The notes under the pieces are model-generated. The model was not told the origin of the DNA. It saw only the letters and a list, made by a program, of their open reading frames with translations, and searched no databases. A program made the position numbers and the translations under genes. This document shows positions 55,755-64,000 of a stretch of DNA of 64,000 nt, one piece after another. Source of the stretch: JABURQ01 sp029243145 (GTDB lineage: Bacteria; Planctomycetota; Planctomycetia; Planctomycetales; Planctomycetaceae); NCBI GenBank assembly GCA_965660145.1, contig CBFHYX010000008.1, forward strand, positions 173,147-237,146, given 5' to 3'. Positions within the stretch are counted from its first letter, which is position 1, and the number at the start of each line of letters is the position of its first letter.

Positions 55755-57191
55755 GTGTCCGACACTATCGACAAATCGAATCTACCCACGCTCGGTCGCG
55801 ACCGTTCTTTCTACGGCATGACGGTGACGCAATTTCTGGGGGCGTTCAACGACAATCTGTTCAAGCAGTTGGTGATGTTGTATTGCCTCGATGTCAAAGC
55901 GCGTTCGGGAGTCGATTATCAATCATGGGCACAGGCCATCTTTGCGATTCCCTTTGTACTCTTTTCCGGCATGGCGGGCTGGTTGGCTGATCGCAACAGC
56001 AAACGGACCATCGTTGTCCTCGCGAAGGTGGCTGAGATCGTCATCATGGCGATGGGGATGTTCGTCTTCTTGTATGGCTCCGATGTGCCGCGCGAGACGT
56101 TGATGTTACTGTTCGTGGTGTTGGCCTGTATGAGTTTGCAAAGTGCTTTTTTCGGACCGCCGAAATACGGCATCTTGCCTGAACTGTTTCGTGAATCAGA
56201 TCTCCCGCCCGCGAACGGCATCTTCCAGATGACCACCTTTGTCGCGATCATCATGGGGGGAGCCATCGGTGGTATCGGGAAACAATATCTGGGCGATCAA
56301 CTTTGGATGTTGTCGGCAGCATGCGTTTTGATTGCCGTCATCGGCACCGGCACATCAATTCTGGTTCGATCGACTCCCATCGCGCATCCGGGGCTCAAAT
56401 TTGAAAAGTCGATGCTGGCCATGCATCACACGGTTTATCGACTTCTCAAGAATGACCTGTTTCTCGTAAAAGTGCTCGGCGTGATGACTCTGTTTTGGTT
56501 CCTGGGAGGAGTCATGCAGGTTGCCGCCAACGAACTCGGCAAGCTACGCCTCGGTCTCTCCGATGGTCGTACGAGTATCATCATGTCGGGCGTCGCATTG
56601 GGAATTGCCGTCGGGTGTGGAACGGCCGCCAAGCTGTCCCACCATCGCATCAACTTTAAGCTGGTGGTCGCCGGTGCGTGGGGTATCTTTTTTGCCATGC
56701 TTCTGACAACGGCGATTGCCTATTCCGCTCCCATCCCCGATTTGTCACACCTGACAGAACAGGCTGTTTCGAGCTCTGCTGATTCAGCAGACTTGGTCAG
56801 CAGTATTGCGAACTTGAGTGCCGAGTTGAAAGACAAGGAGCCTGTCTGGAGGATGTTTTTTGTCGCTTCACTTCACGAATGGGGAATTCGCTTGTCACTC
56901 GCTTTAGCCGGCATGTCGGCAGGCTTGTTGATCGTTCCGTTGCAAGTGGTGATACAGACTCGGCCTCCCGCTGACCTCAAAGGGCGTGTGATTGGTTCGA
57001 TGAATCTGATCACGTGGTTCGGAATTCTCGGCTCGGCGGTCTTCTTCGGACTATCGAGTGTGATTCTGAAATCCATTTCTGAAAAACAACATCTCGGTTA
57101 TCAACCGGTGGAATTCGTATTTGCCGCGCTGGCGCTGATCATCTTACCCGTGGCGTTGTTCTATCGTCCTCGATTGGAAGAGACACGATAG
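55755..57191 (+). CDS. MFS transporter (LplT-like)
   Basis: 478-residue major-facilitator protein with about 12 membrane spans. The N-terminus begins GTG 55755, with TVTQFLGAFNDNLFKQLVML in helix 1, which is typical of LplT/Aas-associated lysophospholipid transporters. The loop after helix 2 holds GWLADRNSKRTIVVLAK, the usual MFS motif A region. The late segment RPPADLKGRVIGSMNLITWF is also conserved. The acyltransferase domain fused to some members is absent. Substrate likely a lipid or small molecule. Confidence 0.84.
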   Translation: MSDTIDKSNLPTLGRDRSFYGMTVTQFLGAFNDNLFKQLVMLYCLDVKARSGVDYQSWAQAIFAIPFVLFSGMAGWLADRNSKRTIVVLAKVAEIVIMAMGMFVFLYGSDVPRETLMLLFVVLACMSLQSAFFGPPKYGILPELFRESDLPPANGIFQMTTFVAIIMGGAIGGIGKQYLGDQLWMLSAACVLIAVIGTGTSILVRSTPIAHPGLKFEKSMLAMHHTVYRLLKNDLFLVKVLGVMTLFWFLGGVMQVAANELGKLRLGLSDGRTSIIMSGVALGIAVGCGTAAKLSHHRINFKLVVAGAWGIFFAMLLTTAIAYSAPIPDLSHLTEQAVSSSADSADLVSSIANLSAELKDKEPVWRMFFVASLHEWGIRLSLALAGMSAGLLIVPLQVVIQTRPPADLKGRVIGSMNLITWFGILGSAVFFGLSSVILKSISEKQHLGYQPVEFVFAALALIILPVALFYRPRLEETR

Positions 57192-57370
57192 ATTAAACGA
57201 CTCAACGATATCTCGGTCCATAGCAAGAAAATCAAAGATGGAATACACTGGCGGACAAGCCGACCAGTGCCACCCATTGACAGTGCCACTCGACAACTGG
57301 ACCTCTCGAAACCAAGGTCACTCTGTTCCCCGCTCCCTAACGAAGCCTTGAAACGAAACTCATCCACGCC

Positions 57371-58483
57371 GTGTCCCAATTTTCCTATCAACTGATTGCC
57401 GAAGACCCAAAGACGTCCGCGCGAGCCGGGGTTCTCTCGACGCCGCATGGTGATATCGAAACGCCCGTCTTTATGCCTGTTGGCACATTGGGAACTGTCA
57501 AAGGGTTGTTTCCCGATCAACTCAAAAACGCCGGTGTGCAAATTCTGCTCGGCAACACTTATCACCTGGCCTTACGTCCGGGAGCGGAGATCGTTGAAGA
57601 ACTGGGCGGGTTGCATCAGTTTATGGATTGGGTTCGACCGATCCTCACCGACAGTGGCGGCTTCCAAGTCTTCTCCCTCGCCAATTTGACCAAGCTAACC
57701 GAAGAGCAGGTTGTCTTTCGCTCGCACATCGACGGCTCGATTCTCGAACTCTCTCCCGAAAAAGCGGTCCGCATTCAGGAACAGTTGGGCGCTGATTGCA
57801 TTATGTGTCTGGATGAATGCCCGCCGCACGATGTTGAGTTTGCCCGGATGAGAGAAGCGGTCGACCGGACGACCGCGTGGGCGGGACGTTGCCGGGAAGC
57901 ACAAGTTCGCGATGATCAAATGCTGTTTGGCATTGTTCAAGGTGGCACCAGCCAGAAATTGCGAGAGCGTTCGGTCGAAGGGCTGTTATCACACGATTTT
58001 CCCGGCTATGCCGTGGGTGGCCTCTCCGTGGGCGAATCTCCTGAAGAGATGTACAAGACTCTCGACTTCACGGTTCCCGGTCTTCCCACAGATCGTCCCC
58101 GCTATCTGATGGGTGTCGGGACACCTCGAGACTTGTTGGAGTCGGTTTCGCGCGGAATCGATATGTTTGACTGCGTCATGCCGACCCGAAATGGGCGTAA
58201 CGCAATGGCTTTCACCAGTGATGGCCCGGTTAAGCTACGAAACGCCGTCCATCAGCGAGACGAACGACCATTGGACGCCGAGTGCGATTGCCCGGCTTGT
58301 ACCCGGTATTCGCGGGCGTATTTGCGACATTTGTTCATGGCGAAGGAGATGCTGGGGCCGATTCTGTTATCGCTCCATAACATTGCTTTTTACCAGCGAC
58401 TCATGCGGGAGTTGCGATCGGCGATTCTGGCGGGAGAAGTCGGGGAGTTTGTGGCGAGTCGCCTTGCCCGTTGGAACAGATAA
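57371..58483 (+). CDS. tgt: tRNA-guanine transglycosylase
   Basis: Exchanges G34 of tRNA(Asp, Asn, His, Tyr) for preQ1 in queuosine synthesis. Start is GTG at 57371; 370 residues, normal. Conserved segments are GDIETPVFMPVGTLGTVKGL, LLGNTYHLALRPG, the catalytic aspartate region ILTDSGGFQVFSL and GIVQGGTSQKLRERSVE. The zinc site is CDCPACTRYSRAYLRHLF plus the following His (LSLHNIAFY). The first gene of a tgt-yajC-secDF run that is conserved across bacteria. Confidence 0.96.
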   Translation: MSQFSYQLIAEDPKTSARAGVLSTPHGDIETPVFMPVGTLGTVKGLFPDQLKNAGVQILLGNTYHLALRPGAEIVEELGGLHQFMDWVRPILTDSGGFQVFSLANLTKLTEEQVVFRSHIDGSILELSPEKAVRIQEQLGADCIMCLDECPPHDVEFARMREAVDRTTAWAGRCREAQVRDDQMLFGIVQGGTSQKLRERSVEGLLSHDFPGYAVGGLSVGESPEEMYKTLDFTVPGLPTDRPRYLMGVGTPRDLLESVSRGIDMFDCVMPTRNGRNAMAFTSDGPVKLRNAVHQRDERPLDAECDCPACTRYSRAYLRHLFMAKEMLGPILLSLHNIAFYQRLMRELRSAILAGEVGEFVASRLARWNR

Positions 58484-58626
58484 GTCTACACTACGCGCTT
58501 GAAATTCGGCAGAATCGTTACAAATGGCGAGCCGAATTCAGATCTAAGAGGCATCTTTTCGGATCATTCGTACAGTTTCCCGTCGTACTGGCATCGTCCG
58601 TATTGGCGTGGTGCAGAAAGTTTTTC

Positions 58627-59001
58627 ATGACTAATTTTGTTTCGTCCCTGATGATTCTGGCGCAAGAGGCTCAGGAAGCTGCACCTGATGCAGGCGATGC
58701 TTCCGCGGGAGATCTTTGGGGTCGTGTGATTCCTCCGATGTTGTTGATCGGTTTTGTCTGGTACTTCATTCTGTTGCGTCCCCAATTACAAGAACGCAAA
58801 AAAGCAGACAAGCTACGAGACTCCGTCAAGAAGAACGACAAAGTCGTCACCATTGGTGGCATCATCGGAACAGTCACCAATATTTCAGCCGATGGCACCG
58901 AAGTCACTCTTCGCGTCGATGATAACACGAAACTCAAGATGCTCCGCAGCAGTGTTCAATCGGTTGTCACGGACGAAAAGAAAGAAAACGCCGAGTCCTG
59001 A
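58627..59001 (+). CDS. yajC: Preprotein translocase accessory subunit YajC
   Basis: 124 residues from the ATG at 58627; the open frame reaches back to 58471, inside tgt. Single membrane helix VIPPMLLIGFVWYFILLRP followed by the conserved cytoplasmic part QERKKADKLRDSVKKNDKVV, TIGGIIGTVTNIS. It forms part of the SecDF-YajC complex that assists Sec export. The N-terminal ~30 residues are Ala/Glu-rich as in planctomycete homologues. secDF follows 33 bp downstream. Confidence 0.94.
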   Translation: MTNFVSSLMILAQEAQEAAPDAGDASAGDLWGRVIPPMLLIGFVWYFILLRPQLQERKKADKLRDSVKKNDKVVTIGGIIGTVTNISADGTEVTLRVDDNTKLKMLRSSVQSVVTDEKKENAES

Positions 59002-59034
59002 TCGACTCAGCCAAACATACACACCAGGCCGATC

Positions 59035-62000
59035 ATGCCGATCGGTTCGCAGAGGATTACCCCAGAAGGATTACGGTCGATGTTGGATCTGACTTCCTCT
59101 TCATTACTCACCTCGCTCAATCACGGTTTACTTCTCGCTCAAGAGGCAGAAGTTGAAGCCCCTGAAGGAATGAGTGTCGGTGGAAAACTGGCATTTATCA
59201 TCGGGATCGTCGTCTCGGCATTCGTGCTGAGCTGGCTGATCTCGTCCGGGCTCAAAATGCAGAAAGAAATTTCGGGACGCCTGACGGCTGTCTTGCTGGC
59301 ACTGTTCATCGGGGCCAGCCCGTTTCTGTATTTGATCTCACAGGGTAAACCACTTTCCGAAGCGATTCGCCTGGGCATCGACCTCGCCGGTGGTACCAAC
59401 ATGGTCTTCCAGGTTTATACCGAGGAAGATAGCGATAAACAGATCACGAGCGAAGTGATGGATCAAATGATCGGTGCGGTGATCCGTCGTATCAACCCTT
59501 CGGGAACCGAAGAAGTCACCGTGCGCAAAGTGGGTGCCGACCGTATCGAAGTGATCATTCCCGGTGTTGATCGCGATCTGGTTCAATCCAAGAAAAAGCT
59601 CATCTCCAAACTCGGAAGCCTCGAACTGGCGATTCTCGCGAATTCCCGCGATGACAAAGAGGACGGCGAAGCGGCTCTCAAGTTGCGTCCTGATGAAGAC
59701 TATTACCGTAAGAAATCCCGCGTCCAAACTGAAAACGGCATGGAAGAAGTGACACGATTAGTGGCCGTTTGGCGCGATCCCGGTCGCACGGCGATCCCTG
59801 ATTCCAAAGGCGATTTTGTCTTCAAACCGGTGACTCTCGGTGGAGAAGTGATCACGCGGGAAGTGACCCGCTACGGCAAAACCTACAATCAGTTTTTGGT
59901 CAAAGTAAATCCCCCCAAACGACAAATCACGGGGGAAAATCTTTCCAACGTGATGCCGACTCGTGACCAGACCGGTAACCCGGCTGTCAGTTTCCGACTC
60001 GACAGTCGTGGTGCGACCAATATGCGAATTCTGACCAGTGATAACCTACCGCTTAAAGACGGCTTTCAACGTCGTCTGGCCATTATTCTGGACGATATGG
60101 TCCAACAGGCACCCAGTATCAACGAGCCCTTGTCTGGTAGCATCGAAGTCACGGGACTCGATTTCGATGAAGTTGATGAGCTAGTTGATGTCTTGAATGC
60201 AGGAGCTTTGAAAGTTCCGATCAAGCCAGATCCGATCAGTGAGTTCTCCATCAGCCCGCTACTTGGTGCCGATGTGCGAGCCAAAGGTTTGTTCTCGATT
60301 AAAATTGCCGCCGCTGTGGTGTTCGGCTTTATGCTGATCTTCTACATGCGTTGCGGTGTGATTGCCGCCTTGGGATTGTTGCTCAACCTCGTTTTGGTTG
60401 TGGGAGCAATGTCGATCTTTTCTGCGACGTTCACTCTTCCCGGTTTGGCAGGTTTGGTTCTGACCATCGGTATGGCGGTGGATGCTAACGTCCTTATCTT
60501 TGAACGTATTCGCGAAGAGAAACTGCGCAAAGCGTCTCAACGAATGGCCATTCAAAATGGATTCGATAAAGCCTTCTCGACGATTATCGATGCTAACGTC
60601 ACCACCTTGTTGACGGCGGTCGTCCTCTACTTCATCGGTTCCGACCAGGTGAAAGGATTTGCCGTTGCCTTGTTCATCGGGATCGTGATGAGTGTCTTCT
60701 CGGCATTGATTTGTGGACGACTGTTATTCGACATCGCCGAACGAAAGAAGATGCTCGGTGGTTTGAGTATGATGTCTATCGTCGGGCGCACTCATATCGA
60801 TTTCCTTGGCGGACGAAAAATTGCCGCGCTCATTTCGATTTTGGCAATCGGTGGTGGAATGGTGGTCTTCGCACAACGAGGCAAAGCCAACCTCGACATC
60901 GACTTCACCGGGGGAACCATGGTCACCTTCGAGCTTGTCGAAGCGGCACCCATTGGAGAAGTGAAAGACATTCTCGAAGAAGAGTTTGGCGGAATCACTC
61001 TCGAACGACTGACTCTCGCCGGCGAAACCGGAGACATCGGCAAACGCTACCGCATGCGGACAAGCCTGCGTGACGCGGAACCCGAACCAGGTGCAGAAAA
61101 TCAGCCCACCATTCAAGAAAAAGTGGGGCTTGCATTTGAAGGCCAAACCATCGAACCGCGGAAAGTCACCGTGGAATATGGCGACATTACTCTGATTGCA
61201 GCAGCACCCAAAACGGAATCAGATGAAGAAACGACTGATGAACCCAAGGACGATTCCGAAGTCGCCGATGTTCCTTTTGAAAATGGTCATTCGGTGGAAA
61301 TGACATTCTCCGAAGAAATTTCTCCTTCAACGGTTCAATTGTATTTCAGCAACGAACTCGCAGCCCTTCAAGATGCCGACGATATTGTCAAATACGAGTT
61401 GACGAGCGAATTGTACGAAGTGAAGGGGACAGCAGGCAGCGGTGTCGAAGCCGCGAATGACTCTGCAAAAACGTTCAACCAGTTTTTCGTTCGTGTCGAA
61501 CCTGCGGTTGAACTGGCCGATTTGGAAACAGCCGTCGCCGCCATGCAAGCACATATGGCCGTGAATCCCCTGTTCGATGAAGTCAACAGTTTCGACAGTT
61601 CCATCGCCAGTGACACACAAAGCGACGCCATCAAAGCGATTTTGATCAGCTTGCTGGCCATCGTTTTTTACATCTGGATTCGCTTCGACAAAGTCACGTT
61701 CGGGCTTGCTGCCGTCGCGGCATTGGTTCACGACGTCTTGATCGTTTTGGGCATGGTGGCATTGGCCTCCAACCTGAGTGCAGGTCCGATTGGTGCGGCT
61801 CTCGGCTTTGTCGACTTTAAAATCAACATGCCGATGGTGGCGGCATTCCTGACCATCGTTGGTTACTCGTTGAACGATACGATTGTCGTGTTTGACCGGA
61901 TCCGCGAAGTCCGGGGCAAAAATCCTGCCATGACAACAGCGATGGTTAATCTCAGCTTGAATCAGACGCTGTCGCGAACGTTGCTCACCTCGTTGACGAC

Positions 62001-62226
62001 GTTCATCGTCGTTGTGATTCTCTACTGCTTTGGTGGTGAAGGAATCCACGGCTTTGCCTTCTGCTTGGTGCTCGGCGTCATCGTCGGTACCTACAGTTCG
62101 ATCTACGTTGCCAGCCCTGTCTTGCTCTGGTTGATCAATCGACCCGGAAGCGAAATCGGTTTGGCAACTGCTAAAGCGGAAGCGGAAGAGCAACAGAAAC
62201 TCGAACAGGCCACCGCCTCGGCGTAA
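59035..62226 (+). CDS. secDF: SecD-SecF fusion protein-export membrane protein
   Basis: 1063-residue RND-type export motor combining SecD (residues about 1-580) and SecF (about 584-1063). SecD motifs: LGIDLAGGTNMVFQVY, the periplasmic P1 region, and VLTIGMAVDANVLIFERIRE in the membrane domain. SecF begins GRTHIDFLGGRKIAALIS, has DIDFTGGTMVTFELVE, and the membrane motif VGYSLNDTIVVFDRIREV. The arrangement is one gene, unlike separate secD/secF in many bacteria. Alternative ATG at 59080. It belongs with tgt-yajC. Confidence 0.95.
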   Translation: MPIGSQRITPEGLRSMLDLTSSSLLTSLNHGLLLAQEAEVEAPEGMSVGGKLAFIIGIVVSAFVLSWLISSGLKMQKEISGRLTAVLLALFIGASPFLYLISQGKPLSEAIRLGIDLAGGTNMVFQVYTEEDSDKQITSEVMDQMIGAVIRRINPSGTEEVTVRKVGADRIEVIIPGVDRDLVQSKKKLISKLGSLELAILANSRDDKEDGEAALKLRPDEDYYRKKSRVQTENGMEEVTRLVAVWRDPGRTAIPDSKGDFVFKPVTLGGEVITREVTRYGKTYNQFLVKVNPPKRQITGENLSNVMPTRDQTGNPAVSFRLDSRGATNMRILTSDNLPLKDGFQRRLAIILDDMVQQAPSINEPLSGSIEVTGLDFDEVDELVDVLNAGALKVPIKPDPISEFSISPLLGADVRAKGLFSIKIAAAVVFGFMLIFYMRCGVIAALGLLLNLVLVVGAMSIFSATFTLPGLAGLVLTIGMAVDANVLIFERIREEKLRKASQRMAIQNGFDKAFSTIIDANVTTLLTAVVLYFIGSDQVKGFAVALFIGIVMSVFSALICGRLLFDIAERKKMLGGLSMMSIVGRTHIDFLGGRKIAALISILAIGGGMVVFAQRGKANLDIDFTGGTMVTFELVEAAPIGEVKDILEEEFGGITLERLTLAGETGDIGKRYRMRTSLRDAEPEPGAENQPTIQEKVGLAFEGQTIEPRKVTVEYGDITLIAAAPKTESDEETTDEPKDDSEVADVPFENGHSVEMTFSEEISPSTVQLYFSNELAALQDADDIVKYELTSELYEVKGTAGSGVEAANDSAKTFNQFFVRVEPAVELADLETAVAAMQAHMAVNPLFDEVNSFDSSIASDTQSDAIKAILISLLAIVFYIWIRFDKVTFGLAAVAALVHDVLIVLGMVALASNLSAGPIGAALGFVDFKINMPMVAAFLTIVGYSLNDTIVVFDRIREVRGKNPAMTTAMVNLSLNQTLSRTLLTSLTTFIVVVILYCFGGEGIHGFAFCLVLGVIVGTYSSIYVASPVLLWLINRPGSEIGLATAKAEAEEQQKLEQATASA

Positions 62227-62278
62227 CTGAGCGTCAAGTGATATGAAATTTCGGAACACTCGTCTCATAACCTCTATA

Positions 62279-63013
62279 ATGCGTCGCTGGCGCCGATTCA
62301 GGGTCCGATTTTTGATCTCGCTAGTGACTCGAGTTTATCGTGGTCTCGATCGATACTGCGACTGTTGAGAATCTCGCGTCTGCGGCTTCAAGCCGCACGG
62401 AATGGTTCTACGTCCGAATGCACGATGTCCTGTTTGTGGTTCACTCGAACGTCACCGTCTGCTGATAAAATTTATACGTGAAAACACCCGCCTCTTTCAG
62501 GCACCCATGAAGAAGATGCTTCATATCGCACCGGAACCAATTCTCAGCCAGATTTTTAATCGCGCCGACTTCATCGAATATCTCTCGGCCGATCTCAGTA
62601 ATCCCAACGCGATGGTCAATTTCGATTTGACCGATATCCCGTATGCCGACAACTCTTTCGATGTCATCTATTGTAGTCACGTTCTGGAGCATATTCCCGA
62701 TGACCGCCAAGCGATGCGTGAGTTGCGACGAGTGATGACACCTAATGGCTGGGCGATCTTGCTCGTGCCTATCACGGCTGAAAAGACTTTTGAGGACTCT
62801 TCGGTGACCAGCCCCGAAGAACGAGAGCGTTTGTTCGGTCAACACGATCATGTGCGGCGTTACGGTCCTGATTATGTCAACCGCTTGCAAGAATGTGGGT
62901 TTAGGGTCTCAGTGGAGACAATCCCCGAGCAGCATGACGAACAACAGCGAGACTATTTCGGTTTACGCTGGAATCACAAAATCTACTTCTGTCAGAAGGG
63001 TGACGTGATTTGA
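62279..63013 (+). pseudogene. Class I SAM methyltransferase; reading frame interrupted by TGA at 62366 in its zinc-ribbon
   Basis: From ATG 62402 an uninterrupted 203-codon methyltransferase is read (VLRPNARCPVCGSLERHRLL, FDVIYCSHVLEHIPDDRQAM). Coding clearly extends further up: the same frame from ATG 62279 gives basic/aromatic residues (RRWRRFRVRFLIS) and then RYCDC, TGA (62366-62368), then ESRVCGFKPHG, joining directly to MVLRPNARC. In this family I recall a CxxC knuckle before RPNAxCPxCGSLERHR; TGA is where the second Cys of CxxC would be. A TGC/TGT to TGA mutation is the simplest reading, with restart at 62402 possible. Selenocysteine is a remote alternative, as a hairpin (tgcggc-ttcaa-gccgca, 62381-62397) follows. 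Confidence 0.7.
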
Positions 63014-63180
63014 CCTCAACTGGTGAGAGTACTCCATTTCTTCTTGATGGTAACACCAAACCATTCTGGCGGTTTTGGTATCCGCGAGTTAGATTGACAA
63101 ATGCTGGAGAAAGCCAAGCGATTGGTGCGACCCAGATTCGAATGTGTTATTTTCTCTGCGCCTCTGCGTGAGTCAAATTC

Positions 63181-63284
63181 TTTCATCTGGGGCTATGCAT
63201 GCGTTCCGAAATGCAAAGGCTGCGTATGAAATCAGAGTTCATTTTACTTGGCATAATTATGAGAGCCCCAGCCACACATTAAAA
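63181..63284. repeat. Direct repeat copy 1 (pairs with 63596-63700)
   Basis: Shares tttcatctggrgctatg, tgcgttccgaaa, tatgtgaaatcagagttc-like and cagccacacatyaaaa blocks in the same order with copy 2. Roughly three quarters of positions match by eye. Confidence 0.75.
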
Positions 63285-63499
63285 CGCTCGCCACGACAAC
63301 TCCGTCACTTCCTCATTTTATCCGTAATATCAGCGTGATCCGCGTTCATAAAATTATCCAAGGCGCGGCTGGCTCACGCCAGCGGCTCAAATCGCGATCT
63401 CAAAACGGAATGTTGATCGAAACCATCCCGACTGCTTGCGCAGATCGGGCTATGAAAAACGCGCACACCGATAGACGAGCGATCGGTGCTACCCAGATT

Positions 63500-63536
63500 G
63501 TCGGGTTACGGCTCGCTCCGCTCGGACTAACCCGAC
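63500..63536. repeat. REP-like palindrome
   Basis: gtcgggtta (63500-63508) and taacccgac (63528-63536) enclose a core with its own ggctcgctccgctcgg symmetry, followed by ctacac. This layout is typical of widely dispersed bacterial REP sequences. Confidence 0.75.
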
Positions 63537-63595
63537 CTACACACCGCTGCATGAGTATTTTCCACACTGTGGACAAGCCGAAGTGCCAGCATTAT

Positions 63596-63700
63596 TTTCA
63601 TCTGGAGCTATGATTGCGTTCCGAAAGACGAAGACGATATGTGAAATCAGAGTTCGTTTTTTTTTTCAAAACAGATTAGAGCCTCAGCCACACATCAAAA
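63596..63700. repeat. Direct repeat copy 2 (pairs with 63181-63284)
   Basis: Second copy in the same orientation, 415 bp after the first. It carries a nine-T run at its centre that copy 1 lacks. Confidence 0.75.
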
Positions 63701-63748
63701 TTGAACAAGCCGACACGCATTCACTTAATTTTTTCTCGGCGAACTCTG

Positions 63749-64000
63749 GTGCGCCAGGTTAAGCCTGGTTGATCTTTTTAGTTGAAAGGTACTGAACATG
63801 GTAAGTGCTCGTTCGCCGTGAAGTCGAGCGGGCGACTGTTCGCGAGTAATCCGGCAGTCGAAGCCCCGCAAGACAAAGGTGTCAGCCGTAACGCAAGTGA
63901 ACCCGATTCGGCCTCGTTACGCATTCAGGGAGCGGTCATCCTTCCGGAGTTGGTGAAGCCAACACCGACCGTGAAGCAACGAGCAATTGCAGCGGTTGGG
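63749..64000 (+). mobile_element. 5' part of a group II intron (cut by the window edge)
   Basis: The predicted intron starts with the consensus GTGCG at 63749, followed by a small hairpin (ccagg..cctgg). It continues with domain-I-like segments common to bacterial introns: ttgaaaggtactgaacatgg, gtaagtgctcg, gaagccccgcaagac, aaggtgtcagccgtaacgca and agtgaaccc. The five upstream genes end at 63013 and no reverse transcriptase is inside the window; it would lie beyond 64000. The exon bases just before (63742-63748, aactctg) can pair with cggagtt at 63945-63951 (one G-U), a candidate IBS1/EBS1 pair. Orientation is +. Class cannot be assigned without the rest. Confidence 0.7.

Larger units (their letters stand above)
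63014..63748. other. Repeat-rich gene-free region
   Basis: No convincing gene. Holds an imperfect direct repeat pair (63181-63284 and 63596-63700) and at least three small palindromic units: gctggc-tcac-gccagc at about 63368-63383, cccga..tcggg at about 63428-63450, and the gtcgggtta unit at 63500-63536. It ends at the predicted 5' boundary of a group II intron. Confidence 0.6.

Noticed and set aside
62366..62368. Firm call of selenocysteine for the TGA
   Set aside because: Only a short hairpin and the position support it. No selenocysteine machinery is in the window, and a simple nonsense change explains it, so it is kept as a question only.
63014..63748. CRISPR array in the repeat-rich gap
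   Set aside because: The repeats are two long imperfect copies and scattered palindromes. There is no regular repeat-spacer pattern and no cas gene.

Overview
The window looks like chromosomal DNA from a planctomycete (order Planctomycetales, probably Planctomycetaceae). The evidence is the density of families typical of that group: DUF1592, DUF1552 and DUF1501 proteins, PVC-type CxxCH dehydrogenase/cytochrome fusions, 3-keto-disaccharide-hydrolase-like (DUF1080) secreted proteins, an NPCBM domain, a SecD-SecF fusion, and KDO/LPS synthesis (kdsB). The genus cannot be fixed from the sequence alone.

Layout. 0-7 kb: the 3' end of a CcsA-type cytochrome c assembly gene converges on a translationally coupled AddB-AddA-like helicase/nuclease pair. 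7-10 kb: an FkbM methyltransferase diverges from a TraB-family protein, followed by a sugar-binding lipoprotein. 10-14 kb: a response regulator/ATPase and a hybrid histidine kinase whose first PAS domain is broken by an 8-bp tandem duplication. 14-19 kb: a DUF1592 cytochrome, DUF1552 protein and BPSS1187-like hydrolase in one direction. 19-29 kb: an HpaI-type aldolase, a DUF1080-like protein, a 1548-residue ceramidase/dehydrogenase/cytochrome fusion, an aquaporin and a DUF1501 protein. 29-31 kb: tRNA-Arg(CCT), then a methyltransferase pseudogene with three lesions, then a GmhA-like isomerase. 31-40 kb: housekeeping and secreted genes (fabF, MBL hydrolase, CHAD, methyltransferase, S1/P1-like nuclease with NPCBM, Na+ symporter, transglutaminase). 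40-41.7 kb: a graveyard of gene fragments (hydrolase tail, cytochrome/DUF1552 deletion chimera, glycosyltransferase fragment) preceded by a tiny ORF with two tandem terminators. 41.7-49 kb: PQQ-propeller and glycosyltransferase genes, then translation genes (infC with an AUU start, rpmE, prfA, prmC). 50-51.7 kb: a degraded island beside tRNA-Lys(CTT), with a 31-bp palindrome, an integrase remnant, a truncated DUF262 gene and an unknown ORF. 51.7-55.6 kb: pyrG, a four-helix-bundle (IVP) gene, kdsB, and a secreted-protein gene interrupted by an in-frame TAG. 55.7-62.2 kb: an MFS transporter and the tgt-yajC-secDF cluster. 62.3-63 kb: a methyltransferase whose frame carries TGA exactly where a zinc-ribbon Cys is expected. 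63-64 kb: non-coding DNA with palindromes and a diverged direct repeat, ending in what looks like the 5' part of a group II intron cut off by the window edge.

How the parts work together. Envelope and export functions recur (CcsA, SecDF/YajC, LPS via KdsB with CTP from PyrG, many Sec/Tat-secreted enzymes). Translation functions form another group (infC, rpmE, prfA/prmC, tgt, two tRNAs). The unusual feature is the number of disabled or rearranged genes: at least eight reading frames are broken, truncated or fused, and they concentrate next to the two tRNA genes and at 40-42 kb. All calls come from reading the sequence; no database search or folding program was run.
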